A DNA stretch of 64,000 nucleotides, taken from NCBI RefSeq assembly GCF_004345645.1, contig NZ_SLWS01000001.1:62001-126000 (forward strand), read 5' to 3'. The translations under genes and the position numbers were made by a program. This DNA is from Actinocrispum wychmicini. Lineage in GTDB: Bacteria > Actinomycetota > Actinomycetes > Mycobacteriales > Pseudonocardiaceae. The first letter of the stretch is position 1. Each line of letters opens with the position of its first letter. This document shows, one piece after another, positions 8,409-16,902 of this stretch. The notes under the pieces were generated by a model. That model did no database searches and was not told the DNA's origin. It worked only from the letters and a program-made list of their open reading frames with translations.

Positions 8409-9038
8409 ATGATTCCACCGTCCGGCCGGGATCGGGCCTACACCTTCGTCAAGAAGGAGATCCTGACCGACCCGGCCAGGCAGGGCACGTTCATCAACGA
8501 ACAGGTGCTCGCCGACCAGATCGGCGTCTCCCGCACGCCGATCCGCGAGGCGCTGCTCATGCTCGCCGCCCAGGACCTGGTCCAACTCGTGCCCAAACGA
8601 GGCGCGTACATCGCCCCCATGACCAACCGTGAGCTGCGGGATCTCGTCGGCGTCCGGCTGATGATCGAGCAGCACGCGGCCATGCATGTCAGCGACTTCA
8701 AGAACATCGCCTACGAGATGCAGGAGGCGCTCACGGCGCAGGATTTCAAGCGCCGACCGGCCCAGGCCAAGGAATTCATCGAGCTGGACACGAGGTTCCA
8801 CACCGCGCTGGTGCGCGCGGCCGGCAACGAGATGCTCACCAAGATGTACGAAGGTCTGCGGGACAGGCAGGTCACAGCCGGTTTGGTGGCCCTTTCCCGA
8901 TCGTCGCGACGCCAGGACGAGGTGCTCGCCGAGCACTCGGCGATTGTGGCCGCCCTCATCGACGCCAACGTACCGGCCGCCCTTGCGGCGATAGAAAAAC
9001 ACCTTTCGTCGACTCTACGGGTACAGCTCACCGCATGA
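8409..9038 (+). CDS. GntR-family (FadR-type) transcriptional regulator
   Basis: The 209-residue protein has an N-terminal winged helix (about residues 8-70, VSRTPIREALLMLAAQDLV) and a C-terminal all-helical FCD ligand domain. In the latter, Asp/His positions such as LDTRFHTALVRAAGN suggest metal and acid ligand binding. ATG at 8409 is preceded by AAGGAGG. It is divergent from the nitrilase/OsmC operon and upstream of the DUF2848 gene; both promoter regions hold the same phased operator array. It is therefore predicted to control all three transcription units, including its own. The ligand is unknown. Confidence 0.9.
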   Translation: MIPPSGRDRAYTFVKKEILTDPARQGTFINEQVLADQIGVSRTPIREALLMLAAQDLVQLVPKRGAYIAPMTNRELRDLVGVRLMIEQHAAMHVSDFKNIAYEMQEALTAQDFKRRPAQAKEFIELDTRFHTALVRAAGNEMLTKMYEGLRDRQVTAGLVALSRSSRRQDEVLAEHSAIVAALIDANVPAALAAIEKHLSSTLRVQLTA

Positions 9039-9137
9039 TCATGAGCAATCGCTTACCGGCCGCCGGCCCGACGGCGTAGGTTGGGCGTGCCCGCGACAAC
9101 CGACTTGTCGAGGGTGGCGTCCGCTTCGGCGGCGCTC

Positions 9138-9176
9138 GCATACTGGTCGCATATCTTGTGTATACGACGCGTATAC
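9138..9176. promoter_or_regulatory. Second array of four GTATAC-like units at 11-bp period
   Basis: GCATAC (9138), GCATAT (9149), GTATAC (9160) and GTATAC (9171) again start exactly 11 bases apart. The right half is a strong inverted repeat, GTGTATACG (9158-9166) and CGTATACAC (9170-9178). It ends 20 bases before the DUF2848 start codon. Confidence 0.6.
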
Positions 9177-9196
9177 ACGGCGTCTCGGAGGTGTGC

Positions 9197-9871
9197 GTGC
9201 TGCACTTCAGCCTGCCCGACGGCCAGCGGGTCTCCGTCGAGGTGCGGTCGGTGCTCAACGCCGGCTTCTCCGGTCGCAGTGACGACGTGGTCGCCGCTCA
9301 CATCGCCGAACTGGCCGCGTTAGGCATCCCCGCGCCGAACGTCACCCCCTGCCTCTATCCCGTCGCGCCCTACCTGGCCACCCAGTCCGGCGAGGTCCTC
9401 GTCCAACACGGCCGCACGTCCGGCGAGGTCGAGTGGGCCCTGGTGATCACCCGCGACGACGTCCTGCTCACCGTCGCGAGCGACCACACCGACCGTGACC
9501 TGGAACGGCACGGCGTCGGCTGGAGCAAGCAGGTCGCCCCGAACGTGCTGAGCCACCAGGCGTGGCGCTTCGCCGAGGTCGCCGAGCGAATGGACGCGAT
9601 GACACTGACCGCCTGGGTGCGCAACGGGGAGTGGACCGAGATCCAGAACGGCACGTGCGCGGACCTCCAACCGCCGAAGTACTGGCTGGACGTGATGGAG
9701 GCGAACAACCTGCACGTCCCGGGGACCGTGCTGATGTCCGGCACCCTGCCGATGCGCCGGGGTGTGAACCAGTTCGCCGACGCCTGGCGCGGGGAACTGT
9801 CGGACCCCACGACCGGCCGCACGCTCACGGCCGAGTACCACGTCCGCCGCCTGCCGGACCCGATCGCCTAG
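9197..9871 (+). CDS. DUF2848 family protein
   Basis: The 224-residue protein matches the DUF2848 family throughout: LNAGFSGR near the start, LYPVAPYLAT, VQHGRTSGEVEWAL, SDHTDRDLE and the closing GVNQFADAWR segment. The biochemical role is not established; the fold has been related to fumarylacetoacetate-hydrolase-like proteins, and members often sit beside GntR regulators and amidases. GTG at 9197 is chosen for its GGAGG at 9187-9191. GTG 9191 would overlap that site, and starts further up fall inside the operator array. Its stop shares CTAG with the stop of the convergent AraC gene. Confidence 0.85.
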   Translation: MLHFSLPDGQRVSVEVRSVLNAGFSGRSDDVVAAHIAELAALGIPAPNVTPCLYPVAPYLATQSGEVLVQHGRTSGEVEWALVITRDDVLLTVASDHTDRDLERHGVGWSKQVAPNVLSHQAWRFAEVAERMDAMTLTAWVRNGEWTEIQNGTCADLQPPKYWLDVMEANNLHVPGTVLMSGTLPMRRGVNQFADAWRGELSDPTTGRTLTAEYHVRRLPDPIA

Positions 9872-10824
9872 CCGTTCGCACGGTAGTGGCCTGGGGCTTG
9901 GCCAACGACGCGCTTGAAGGCGCGGGCGAAGGCGAATTCGGAGTCGTACCCCACCCGCTGTGCCACCTCACGCAACGGCGCCCGCCCTTCGCGCAGGATG
10001 CGGGCCGCCACTGTCATCCGCCACGCCGTCACGTAAGCCATCGGTGACTGACCGGTCATCGTGGTGAACCGACGGTTGAAGGTGGCCCGCGGCACCCCCA
10101 CCGCACGAGCCAGCAGAGGCACACTCCACGGCCGGCCCGGGTCGGCGTGGACCAATGCCAGCGCACCGCCGACCGCCGGGTCGTAGAGCGCGCCCGCCCA
10201 GCCACCGCTCTGCTCCGCCAGCCAGGCCCGCAACATGTACACGAACAGCAGGTCGATCAGGGACGCGACCACCGCGGGCGCGCCAGGATCGGTCCGCTCG
10301 AACTCCGCGGACAGCAGGTCCACGGCCGCGCTCAGACCGGTTCCACGGGCCTGCCCGGCGCCCACGTGCACGATCGACGGCAGCATCGCGGTGAGTGGGT
10401 GTCGCGGACCGGGTTCCAGCAGGTATCCGCCGCACAGCAGCCCGGTGACCGGCCCGTCGCCCTCGATGACCAGTTCTCTGGGGGCGGCCTCGCCGAGCGG
10501 TCCGCCGATCAGCTCCGTCATCGACCGCAGGGGGCGGCCGGGGCTGTCGACGAGGGCATGGCCGAGTCCGGACGGCACGAAAGCGACGTCGCCCCGGATC
10601 AGATGCACGGGTTCACCGTCGTCCGGTATCAGCCAACAAGCTCCGGCGGTGACGACGTGGACGCTGGCCAGCGCGGCTGCCTCGACCCGGATGCCCCACG
10701 GCGCGTGGAACCGCGACCGGCTGTAGAGCGCGGTGCCTCGCCGGGTCGCGGCCACGACGTCAGCCACGATGTCGGCGACCACATCGCCCGATCGGACCGA
10801 CTTGCCGGGTGTCACGATCACCAT
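9868..10824 (-). CDS. AraC-family transcriptional regulator with cupin sensor domain
   Basis: The protein of about 318 residues has an N-terminal cupin-type sensor (AraC_binding_6-like, about 1-190) and a C-terminal double helix-turn-helix with the family signature near the end (VGYDSEFAFARAFKRVVGQAPGHYR). It is divergent from the NmrA-like dehydrogenase gene, with palindromes between them, so it probably controls that gene. ATG at 10824 is preferred; GTG codons at 10833 and 10830 are in frame and possible. The stop overlaps the convergent DUF2848 stop within CTAG. Confidence 0.88.
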   Translation of the reverse strand: MVIVTPGKSVRSGDVVADIVADVVAATRRGTALYSRSRFHAPWGIRVEAAALASVHVVTAGACWLIPDDGEPVHLIRGDVAFVPSGLGHALVDSPGRPLRSMTELIGGPLGEAAPRELVIEGDGPVTGLLCGGYLLEPGPRHPLTAMLPSIVHVGAGQARGTGLSAAVDLLSAEFERTDPGAPAVVASLIDLLFVYMLRAWLAEQSGGWAGALYDPAVGGALALVHADPGRPWSVPLLARAVGVPRATFNRRFTTMTGQSPMAYVTAWRMTVAARILREGRAPLREVAQRVGYDSEFAFARAFKRVVGQAPGHYRANG

Positions 10825-10884
10825 GCTCACCACGGTACGCCGTGAGCCGATCTGACATCCTATCGAGCTGGACTGTCATGGATT

Positions 10885-10900
10885 GGCTCAATCTTGAGCC
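10885..10900. promoter_or_regulatory. Palindrome between AraC regulator and NmrA-like gene
   Basis: GGCTCA and TGAGCC are perfect arms around ATCT. A second palindrome, CACGG-TACG-CCGTG, lies near 10832-10845 by the regulator start. Either could be the AraC-type binding site; AraC sites are usually direct repeats, so this is tentative. Confidence 0.3.
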
Positions 10901-10943
10901 GTACGGTCGACCTGTCCAGCACGACCGACAACCGGAGACCCAT

Positions 10944-11813
10944 GTGTCCAGCACCGTCCTGGTGACCGGCGCGACCGGCAAGACCGGCCGCCGTCTGATA
11001 CCGAAGCTCCTGCGACGTGGGATCGCCGTGCGCGCAGGCAGTCGCGCGCCGGTGCGCTCAGGAGCCGAGCCCGTACGTTTCGACTGGTTCGACGAGAGCA
11101 CCTACCAACCGGCGTTGCAGGGCGCGGACGCCCTGTACCTCGTCAGCCCCCACCTGGCCGACAACGTCGTCGACGCGTTCGCCCAGATCCAGAAGTTCCT
11201 GCACAGCGCTGCCGACGCCGGCGTCCGCCGGCTGGTGCACCTGTCGTCGTTCGGCGTGGACCAGGCGCCCGCCGACGATCCGCTCCGCCGGGTCGAACTG
11301 CTCGTCGACGAGTCGGCGATACCCGCCACGATCCTGCGACCCGCCGCGTTCATGCAGAACTTCTCGGAGAACCACTGGTCGAACCTGGCCCGGACGATCA
11401 GGGAGCGAGGCGAGGTGGCGATGCCGTTCGGCGACCACCCGGTGAGCTACGTGTCCACCGCCGACATGGCCGACGTGGCCGCGGTCGCGCTGGCCGAAGA
11501 CGGCCACGAAGGCCGCGGATACACGTTGACCGGCCCGGCGGCGATCACGCTGATCGAGGCCGCCGAGCTGATATCGGCGGCCACCGGCCGGCACATCCGT
11601 TACGTCGACCCCGGCCCCGGTGCGGTCCGCCAGGCCCTGCTGGATTCCGGCGCGCAGGCCGACTTCGCCGAGTACGTGAGCCAGATCTTCGAGTTCGCCA
11701 TCACCTCAGGCGTGATGACGGCGGTCACCGGCGACGTCGCCGCGGTCACCGGCCGGGAGCCGACCGGGTTCGCCGAGTTCGCGACGGACGCGGTCGGCGC
11801 CTGGCTGCCGTGA
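10944..11813 (+). CDS. NmrA-like NAD(P)-binding oxidoreductase
   Basis: The 289-residue Rossmann-fold protein opens with VLVTGATGKTGRRL, the GxxGxxG dinucleotide site of the atypical SDR/NmrA group. It continues with YLVSPH, VHLSSFG and ILRPAAFMQNF, typical of the NAD(P)H:quinone reductase-like and NmrA-like branch. No YxxxK catalytic pair of classical SDRs is evident, so it may be a reductase of this atypical group or a redox sensor. GTG at 10944 has CCGGAG six bases upstream; GTG at 10809 and ATG at 10878 are in frame but less well supported. It is divergent from the AraC gene and probably its target. Confidence 0.85.
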   Translation: MSSTVLVTGATGKTGRRLIPKLLRRGIAVRAGSRAPVRSGAEPVRFDWFDESTYQPALQGADALYLVSPHLADNVVDAFAQIQKFLHSAADAGVRRLVHLSSFGVDQAPADDPLRRVELLVDESAIPATILRPAAFMQNFSENHWSNLARTIRERGEVAMPFGDHPVSYVSTADMADVAAVALAEDGHEGRGYTLTGPAAITLIEAAELISAATGRHIRYVDPGPGAVRQALLDSGAQADFAEYVSQIFEFAITSGVMTAVTGDVAAVTGREPTGFAEFATDAVGAWLP

Positions 11814-11892
11814 TCCGTTAAGATCCCGTATCGGTGTGCCGGGAAGCCTGGTCGGCGGAATGATCCAGTGATAGCCGACCCCGGGGAGCACC

Positions 11893-13065
11893 GTGAGCCG
11901 ACGTCCAGTCGCCGAATTCGCCCGTTACCTGCGCACCGAGACCGTTGGCGGGATGGTGTTGCTCGGCGCGACCGCGATCGCGCTGCTGTGGGCCAACTCG
12001 CCGGTCCGCGGGTCGTACGAGGCGATCCGGACCTTCCACATCGGACCGGGCCACCTCAGTCTGTCCCTTGAGGACTGGGCCAAGGACGGGCTGCTGGCCC
12101 TGTTCTTCTTCGTGGCCGGGTTGGAGCTCAAACGGGAGCTGGTCGTCGGCGAGCTGTCCCGGTTCCGGGCGGCGGTGCTGCCGGTGCTGGCCGCGATCGG
12201 CGGGATGGCCGTGCCGATCGGGCTGGCGCTCGCGGTCGGGTGGGGCGCGCCGGGGATGAGTGAGGCGTGGGCCATCCCGGCCGCCACGGACATCGCGTTC
12301 GCGCTCGGTGTGCTGGCGATCACCGGGTCCGGGCTGCCCAGCAGTGCCCGGGTGTTCCTGCTCAGCCTCGCCGTCGTGGACGACCTCGGCGCGATCGTGA
12401 TCATCGCGATCCTGTTCACGGCGACGTTCAACCTGGTCGCCGCGGCCGTCGCGGTGGCGCTGCTCGCGTTGTACGCGTACTTGCAGCACAAGCGCGTACG
12501 GACATCCTGGTTGTACGTCCCCATCGCGATAGGCACCTGGCTCGCCGTGCACGAGTCAGGTGTGCACGCCACGATCGCGGGTGTCGCGCTCGGACTGCTG
12601 ACGCGCGTCAAGAAGGACCCGTACGAAGTAGCGGCCCCCGCTGTCCGCCTCGAACACCGCCTGCAGCCGTGGTCAGCAGGCTTCGCCGTGCCTGTGTTCG
12701 CTCTGTTCGCCGCCGGGGTGCCGGTCTCACCGACTGCCCTCGGGCAGATGCTGAACGACCGGGTGGCCATCGCCGTGATCGTCGGGCTCGTCGTCGGCAA
12801 GCTCATCGGGATCTTCGGCGCCACGTTCCTGGCCATCAAGATGAAGATCGGCGAGAAGCCAACCGGCATGGGATGGCGGGACATCCTCGCGGTCTCCATG
12901 CTCGGCGGCGTCGGGTTCACGGTCAGCCTGCTGATCGCCGACCAGGCGCTGGACGGGCCGGCCGAGCAACGCGCGAAAGCCGCGGTCCTGCTCGCGAGCG
13001 CGCTGGCGAGTCTGCTGGCCGCGGCGATGTTGGTGCGTCGCAGCCGGGCACGGCGGGCTCCGTGA
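11893..13065 (+). CDS. nhaA: Na+/H+ antiporter NhaA
   Basis: NhaA exchanges sodium for protons across the plasma membrane and supports salt and alkaline pH homeostasis. The 390-residue protein is of usual length, with about 12 hydrophobic segments. It contains the NhaA signatures FFFVAGLELKREL, PAATDIAFALGVLA and LAVVDDLGAI, the last holding the paired aspartates needed for ion binding. GTG at 11893 follows CGGGGAGC. It stands alone between the NmrA-like gene and the holin-like gene, all on the plus strand. Confidence 0.96.
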   Translation: MSRRPVAEFARYLRTETVGGMVLLGATAIALLWANSPVRGSYEAIRTFHIGPGHLSLSLEDWAKDGLLALFFFVAGLELKRELVVGELSRFRAAVLPVLAAIGGMAVPIGLALAVGWGAPGMSEAWAIPAATDIAFALGVLAITGSGLPSSARVFLLSLAVVDDLGAIVIIAILFTATFNLVAAAVAVALLALYAYLQHKRVRTSWLYVPIAIGTWLAVHESGVHATIAGVALGLLTRVKKDPYEVAAPAVRLEHRLQPWSAGFAVPVFALFAAGVPVSPTALGQMLNDRVAIAVIVGLVVGKLIGIFGATFLAIKMKIGEKPTGMGWRDILAVSMLGGVGFTVSLLIADQALDGPAEQRAKAAVLLASALASLLAAAMLVRRSRARRAP

Positions 13066-13089
13066 GCTGCCCCATGGCACGATGACGCG

Positions 13090-13554
13090 GTGACGAGTGC
13101 GCAGGAGAACGACCACGCGGCGATCCCGTCGATCCCGCTGACCGAGGACCGGCCGGAGTTGGAATCCGGCGAGGGGTCCATCGGTGCCCTGGTCAGGGAC
13201 GCGACCACCCACCTGTCCACGTTGGTGCGCGCCGAGATCGAGCTGGCCAGGATCGAGATCGCCAGGGACGTCAAGCGGGGTGTCCGCGGCAGCATCTTCT
13301 TCATGATCGCCCTGACAGTGCTGCTGTTCAGCCTGTTCTTCTTCTTCATCGCGATCGCCGAGCTGCTCGCCGACGTCGGACTGCCGCGCTCGGCCTCGTA
13401 CGGCATCGTGTTCGCCGCCATGCTGCTGTTCGCGGGGCTGGCCGGCTGGCTGGGCTACAAACGGGTCCGCGGGATCAAGGGGCCGAGGCGCACGATCAGC
13501 ACCATGCGGGACACCGCCGCGGCGCTCAGGCGCGATGGCGACAACACCGACTGA
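13090..13554 (+). CDS. Phage holin superfamily-type membrane protein (Rv3669-like)
   Basis: The 154-residue protein has an acidic N-terminal tail, an amphipathic helix (about 35-65) and two close transmembrane helices (about 70-95 and 103-125), then a basic tail. This is the actinobacterial holin-like/DUF1469-type layout found beside the EphE-MarP genes. GTG at 13090 follows nhaA by 24 bases. Its 3' end overlaps the hydrolase start by 20 bases, so the two are probably co-translated. The function is unknown; no phage genes are nearby. Confidence 0.8.
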   Translation: MTSAQENDHAAIPSIPLTEDRPELESGEGSIGALVRDATTHLSTLVRAEIELARIEIARDVKRGVRGSIFFMIALTVLLFSLFFFFIAIAELLADVGLPRSASYGIVFAAMLLFAGLAGWLGYKRVRGIKGPRRTISTMRDTAAALRRDGDNTD

Positions 13555-14479
13555 CCCGTCGACAGTCCGCGTTGACGGGCCGTGGGCGCACCGAGACGTC
13601 CACGCCAACGGCATCCGCCTGCACGTCGCGGAGACCGGGAACGGTCCGCTTGTGCTGTTCCTGCACGGCTTCGGCCAGTTCTGGTGGACGTGGCGGCACC
13701 AGCTGACCGCGTTGAGCGACGCGGGATACCGAGCCGTCGCCGTGGACTTGCGCGGCTACGGCGACTCGGACAAGCCGCCACGCGGCTACGACGCCTGGAC
13801 GCTCGCGGGCGACGCCGGTGGCCTGGTGAAAGCCCTCGGGGAACGCAAGGCGCACATCGTCGGACACGGCTGGGGCGGCCTGCTGGCGTGGACCGTCGCC
13901 GCGATCCACCCGCGTCTGGTGCACTCGATCGCGGCCGTGTCAGCGCCGCACCCGCTCGCGCTGCGCCGTGAGATCCGTCGGACTTCATTGCGCCGCAGGC
14001 CCAACAACCAGGCGCGGGCGATCGGAACGCTGTTTCGCGGGCAGCTGCCGATCGCGCCGGAACGATGGCTGACCAGGGACGACGCCGTCACCGTCGAACA
14101 CCTGATGAGGCAATGGGCGGGGCGCGGGTGGGCCGCCGGCACGGATTTCCTCGCCGCGACGGAACGCTACCGGCAGGCCATGCTCGTGCAGGGCGTAGCG
14201 CATTGTTCCCTTGAGTACTACCGCTGGGCCGTGCGCTCCCAGATCCGCAGCGAAGGCCGTAAGTTCAGCGAAGCTCTCGACCGCACGACACCCGTGCCCG
14301 CGCTACGCCTGCACGGTGAACAGGACACGCTCATGCTGCCCGCCACCGCGAAGGCGTCCAGCCAATGGCTTGACGAGAAAGCACCGCTGCACATGCTCAC
14401 GGGCGTCGGGCACTACCCGCACGAGGAAGCCCCCGACGTCACCAACCAGATCCTGCTCGACTGGCTCACCGGTCTTTAG
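13535..14479 (+). CDS. EphE-like alpha/beta hydrolase lacking the usual nucleophile
   Basis: The 314-residue protein has the epoxide-hydrolase-type fold: oxyanion motif HGFGQFWWTW (44-53), acid Asp264 (LHGEQD) and catalytic-type His293 (GVGHYPHE). At the nucleophile elbow, residues 110-115 read GHGWGG, with Gly112 where epoxide hydrolases have Asp and esterases have Ser. As written it should not form a covalent intermediate. It overlaps the holin-like gene by 20 bases, and its stop shares TTAG with the convergent marP stop. The place matches Rv3670 (ephE) in M. tuberculosis. A non-catalytic or unusual role is inferred. Confidence 0.82.
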   Translation: MATTPTDPSTVRVDGPWAHRDVHANGIRLHVAETGNGPLVLFLHGFGQFWWTWRHQLTALSDAGYRAVAVDLRGYGDSDKPPRGYDAWTLAGDAGGLVKALGERKAHIVGHGWGGLLAWTVAAIHPRLVHSIAAVSAPHPLALRREIRRTSLRRRPNNQARAIGTLFRGQLPIAPERWLTRDDAVTVEHLMRQWAGRGWAAGTDFLAATERYRQAMLVQGVAHCSLEYYRWAVRSQIRSEGRKFSEALDRTTPVPALRLHGEQDTLMLPATAKASSQWLDEKAPLHMLTGVGHYPHEEAPDVTNQILLDWLTGL

Positions 14480-15660
14480 GCCGCGCACGCCCCGGTGGCG
14501 ACCCGCTGGGTCATCCCGGGCGCCTGTTTGACCTGGGGCAACACCTGCTTGGCCGTCAACGCGAACCCAGTCGTGTTGTTGTCCACCGCCGCGCCGAACA
14601 CCACGCCGATCACGTCGCCGTTGACGTCCACGAGCGGACCGCCGGAGTTTCCGCTCTGTACCAACGCGCGCACGGTGAACACGTCCCGGGTGACCGTCCG
14701 CGAGTCGTAGATGTCCGGGCCCCGCAACTTGATCTGTTCACTGATCCGCGCGGGCGAGGCGGTGTACGGGCCGTCGAGCGGATAGCCCAACACGATGCTG
14801 TCCTGGCCGTTCTTGCCGTCCTCCACGGCGAAGTCCAACGGCTTCGCGGTGAGGTCCGGCACCGCCAGGACGGCCACGTCGACCTCGGGGTCGTAGTACA
14901 CGACACGGGCGGACAGCTGGCCCTTGTCGGTCTCCACGGCCACCTGGTCCGTACCGGCCACCACGTGCGCGTTGGTCATCACCCGCTGTGGGGCGATCAC
15001 GAACCCGGAGCCCTCCAGCTGACGCGAGCACGACTGGGCCCTGGCGTGGATCTTCAGCACGCTCGGCCGGTCTTTCTGGACGGCCGGTTTGCCCTGCAGC
15101 GCCGGATTCGGCGGCTCGGCGCTCACCGTCGGGGTCTGCGAGAACGGCCCGACCACGCTGGGGAACCCGGAGTCGTCCAGCAGTTTCTTCACACCCGCGG
15201 GCAGGTCCTTGGCGCCGGCCGGCATCAGTTCGTTCACGCCGCCCAGCACGACCGAGCCGTTGATCGCCTCCCGCAACCCGGGCAGACCGGTCACGCTGGT
15301 CAGCGGCAGCGCGATGATCCACGCCACCACGAACACGACCACGCCCTGCACCAGCGCGCCCAGGATGCTCTCGATCGGGGTCAGGTTCGGGGTCTTCATC
15401 TTCCGGCGCAGGGTCCGGCCGACCCACACCCCGAACGTCTCGCCGAGCGCGACCAGGAACACCACGATCGCGATGAAGAACGCGGCCCTGGTGGCGAAGT
15501 TGGTGAAGTTCTCCACGATCACCGGGGCGATCAGGGCGCCGAGCACCAGTCCGGCGAACACGCCGAGCAGTGCCGGCAGCGCGATCACCACGCCCTGGCG
15601 CGCGCCGGAGATCGCGGCCAGCACCACGAGCGCCAGCACCAGCACGTCGACCCAGTTCAA
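14476..15660 (-). CDS. marP: MarP-like membrane-anchored serine protease
   Basis: The 394-residue protein has four N-terminal transmembrane helices of the CvpA type (about 1-120) and a periplasmic chymotrypsin-like domain. The triad is His232 (TNAHVVAG), Asp261 (PEVDVAVL) and Ser339 (SGNSGGPL). Cys211 and Cys392 are placed like the redox-sensitive disulfide of M. tuberculosis MarP (Rv3671c), which protects cells against acid and oxidants. The start appears to be TTG at 15660, following GAGG shortly after the Nudix stop. It is the last gene of a minus-strand run nth, thioredoxin-like, Nudix, marP. Confidence 0.95.
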   Translation of the reverse strand: MNWVDVLVLALVVLAAISGARQGVVIALPALLGVFAGLVLGALIAPVIVENFTNFATRAAFFIAIVVFLVALGETFGVWVGRTLRRKMKTPNLTPIESILGALVQGVVVFVVAWIIALPLTSVTGLPGLREAINGSVVLGGVNELMPAGAKDLPAGVKKLLDDSGFPSVVGPFSQTPTVSAEPPNPALQGKPAVQKDRPSVLKIHARAQSCSRQLEGSGFVIAPQRVMTNAHVVAGTDQVAVETDKGQLSARVVYYDPEVDVAVLAVPDLTAKPLDFAVEDGKNGQDSIVLGYPLDGPYTASPARISEQIKLRGPDIYDSRTVTRDVFTVRALVQSGNSGGPLVDVNGDVIGVVFGAAVDNNTTGFALTAKQVLPQVKQAPGMTQRVATGACAA

Positions 15661-15664
15661 GTCC

Positions 15665-16348
15665 TCACACCTCCGGTCGGCTCGCTCGCCACGCTACGTC
15701 AAGGTCGCGCACGTCGGTGGCGTCCCACGGCCGTTCCCAGCCGCCGACGGCCAGCACGACGGTGAGCAACGCCGCCGTGAAGCCCCACACGAGCATGCCC
15801 GGCGCGCTGAACGCCGGGCCAGTGAACCCCGAAGGATGGGTGACCATGAACCGGTTCGCCGGATCCGCGAGGTGGTCGAGGGGAACGCGGGCGACCGCGG
15901 CGGTTTCCGCTGGGTCGACCGCCCAGACCGGCGACGGCTGCGGCCAGTGCGCCAGCACCGGAGTGACGAGAAACTTGGAAACGGGCACATACAGCGCGGG
16001 CATGACGGCGACCGGCAGAACACCCTCGGGCCGGACACCGGTCTCCTCGGCGGCCTCACGTAAGGCGGTGCCGATCGGGCCGTCGTCGCCGTCGTCGGTC
16101 TTCCCGCCGGGGAACGCGACCTGCCCGGCGTGCGAACCGAGGTCGTCGGAACGCAGCAGCAGCAACACATCCGGCCCGCCAGGTCCCTCGCCGAGCAGGA
16201 CCAGCACCGCGGCGGTGCGCGCCAGGACGTGGTCCGGCGGGCTCAGCCGGCGGAACATCTCGGCGTCCAGATCCCGGGTCGCCTCAACGAGCTTGCCCAT
16301 CCACGGCGGGACGTCCGCCGGGTCGACGAGCGGGCCGTGGTCGGTCAT
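15665..16348 (-). CDS. Nudix hydrolase (CoA pyrophosphatase type)
   Basis: The 227-residue protein has the extended CoA-type signature AGQVAFPGGK (about 75-84) followed by the Nudix box ending REAAEETGV (about 98-106), as in the NudL/PCD1 branch. That branch cleaves CoA to phosphopantetheine and 3',5'-ADP. ATG at 16348 overlaps the stop of the thioredoxin-like gene (ATGA) and its stop is 4 bases before the marP start codon, so the genes form one operon. The order matches Rv3672c. Activity on CoA is inferred from the motif, not shown. Confidence 0.9.
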   Translation of the reverse strand: MTDHGPLVDPADVPPWMGKLVEATRDLDAEMFRRLSPPDHVLARTAAVLVLLGEGPGGPDVLLLLRSDDLGSHAGQVAFPGGKTDDGDDGPIGTALREAAEETGVRPEGVLPVAVMPALYVPVSKFLVTPVLAHWPQPSPVWAVDPAETAAVARVPLDHLADPANRFMVTHPSGFTGPAFSAPGMLVWGFTAALLTVVLAVGGWERPWDATDVRDLDVAWRASRPEV

Positions 16349-16902
16349 CGGCCCACCGCCGCGGCGACGTCCGCGACGGACTTGAACACCCTGGGCTGGC
16401 TGACGAACCGGACATTTCCCTGGCTGTCGACCAGGTACGAGGCCGGCAGGGTGTCCGGGACCTTCAACGCGCGTCGCACAGACCCATCACGGTCAAGCAG
16501 GCTCGGCAGGTTCACCTTCAGGTCTGTGAGCATGGCGATAGCGGTCGACTGGTCACTGTCCACAGCCAGTTCAACGACCGGCGTGGCGCCGGGTTCGGCG
16601 GCGTACCGCGAAAGCACGGGCAACTCGTCCTGGCAGGGGGCGCACCACGTGGCCCACACGTTCACCAGCACCGGACCCGCAAACGCTTTCCGCACGTCGA
16701 AAGGCGCGCCGTCGGCAAGGCAGGTCGCGGTGAGACCCTGCACGCTCGACGGCCCCGCACCCGCACGGGCGCACGACGGCAGTCCGGTCTTCACCGGTGT
16801 CGGCGCCGCTTGGGGAGCCGCGTCCTCACGCGGCCAGAACGCGACCGCGCTGGCCACGACCAGGACCAACGCGACGAGCGCCCAGCGAACCTTGGTGCTC
16901 AA
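16345..16902 (-). CDS. Membrane-anchored thioredoxin-like (TlpA/ResA-type) protein
   Basis: The 185-residue protein has one N-terminal transmembrane helix (about 6-23) and an extracytoplasmic thioredoxin fold with WATWCAPC, cysteines 87 and 90. Two further cysteines (44 and 61) precede the fold and could form an extra disulfide. Such proteins reduce or shuffle disulfides in exported proteins. The MarP disulfide encoded two genes downstream is a plausible but unproven client. The start is TTG at 16902, overlapping the nth stop as TTGA. It corresponds to Rv3673c by position. Confidence 0.88.
   Translation of the reverse strand: MSTKVRWALVALVLVVASAVAFWPREDAAPQAAPTPVKTGLPSCARAGAGPSSVQGLTATCLADGAPFDVRKAFAGPVLVNVWATWCAPCQDELPVLSRYAAEPGATPVVELAVDSDQSTAIAMLTDLKVNLPSLLDRDGSVRRALKVPDTLPASYLVDSQGNVRFVSQPRVFKSVADVAAAVGR

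Noticed and set aside
13090..13554. Holin-like gene as a sign of prophage
   Set aside because: No other phage genes nearby, and the same gene occupies this place in mycobacterial chromosomes.
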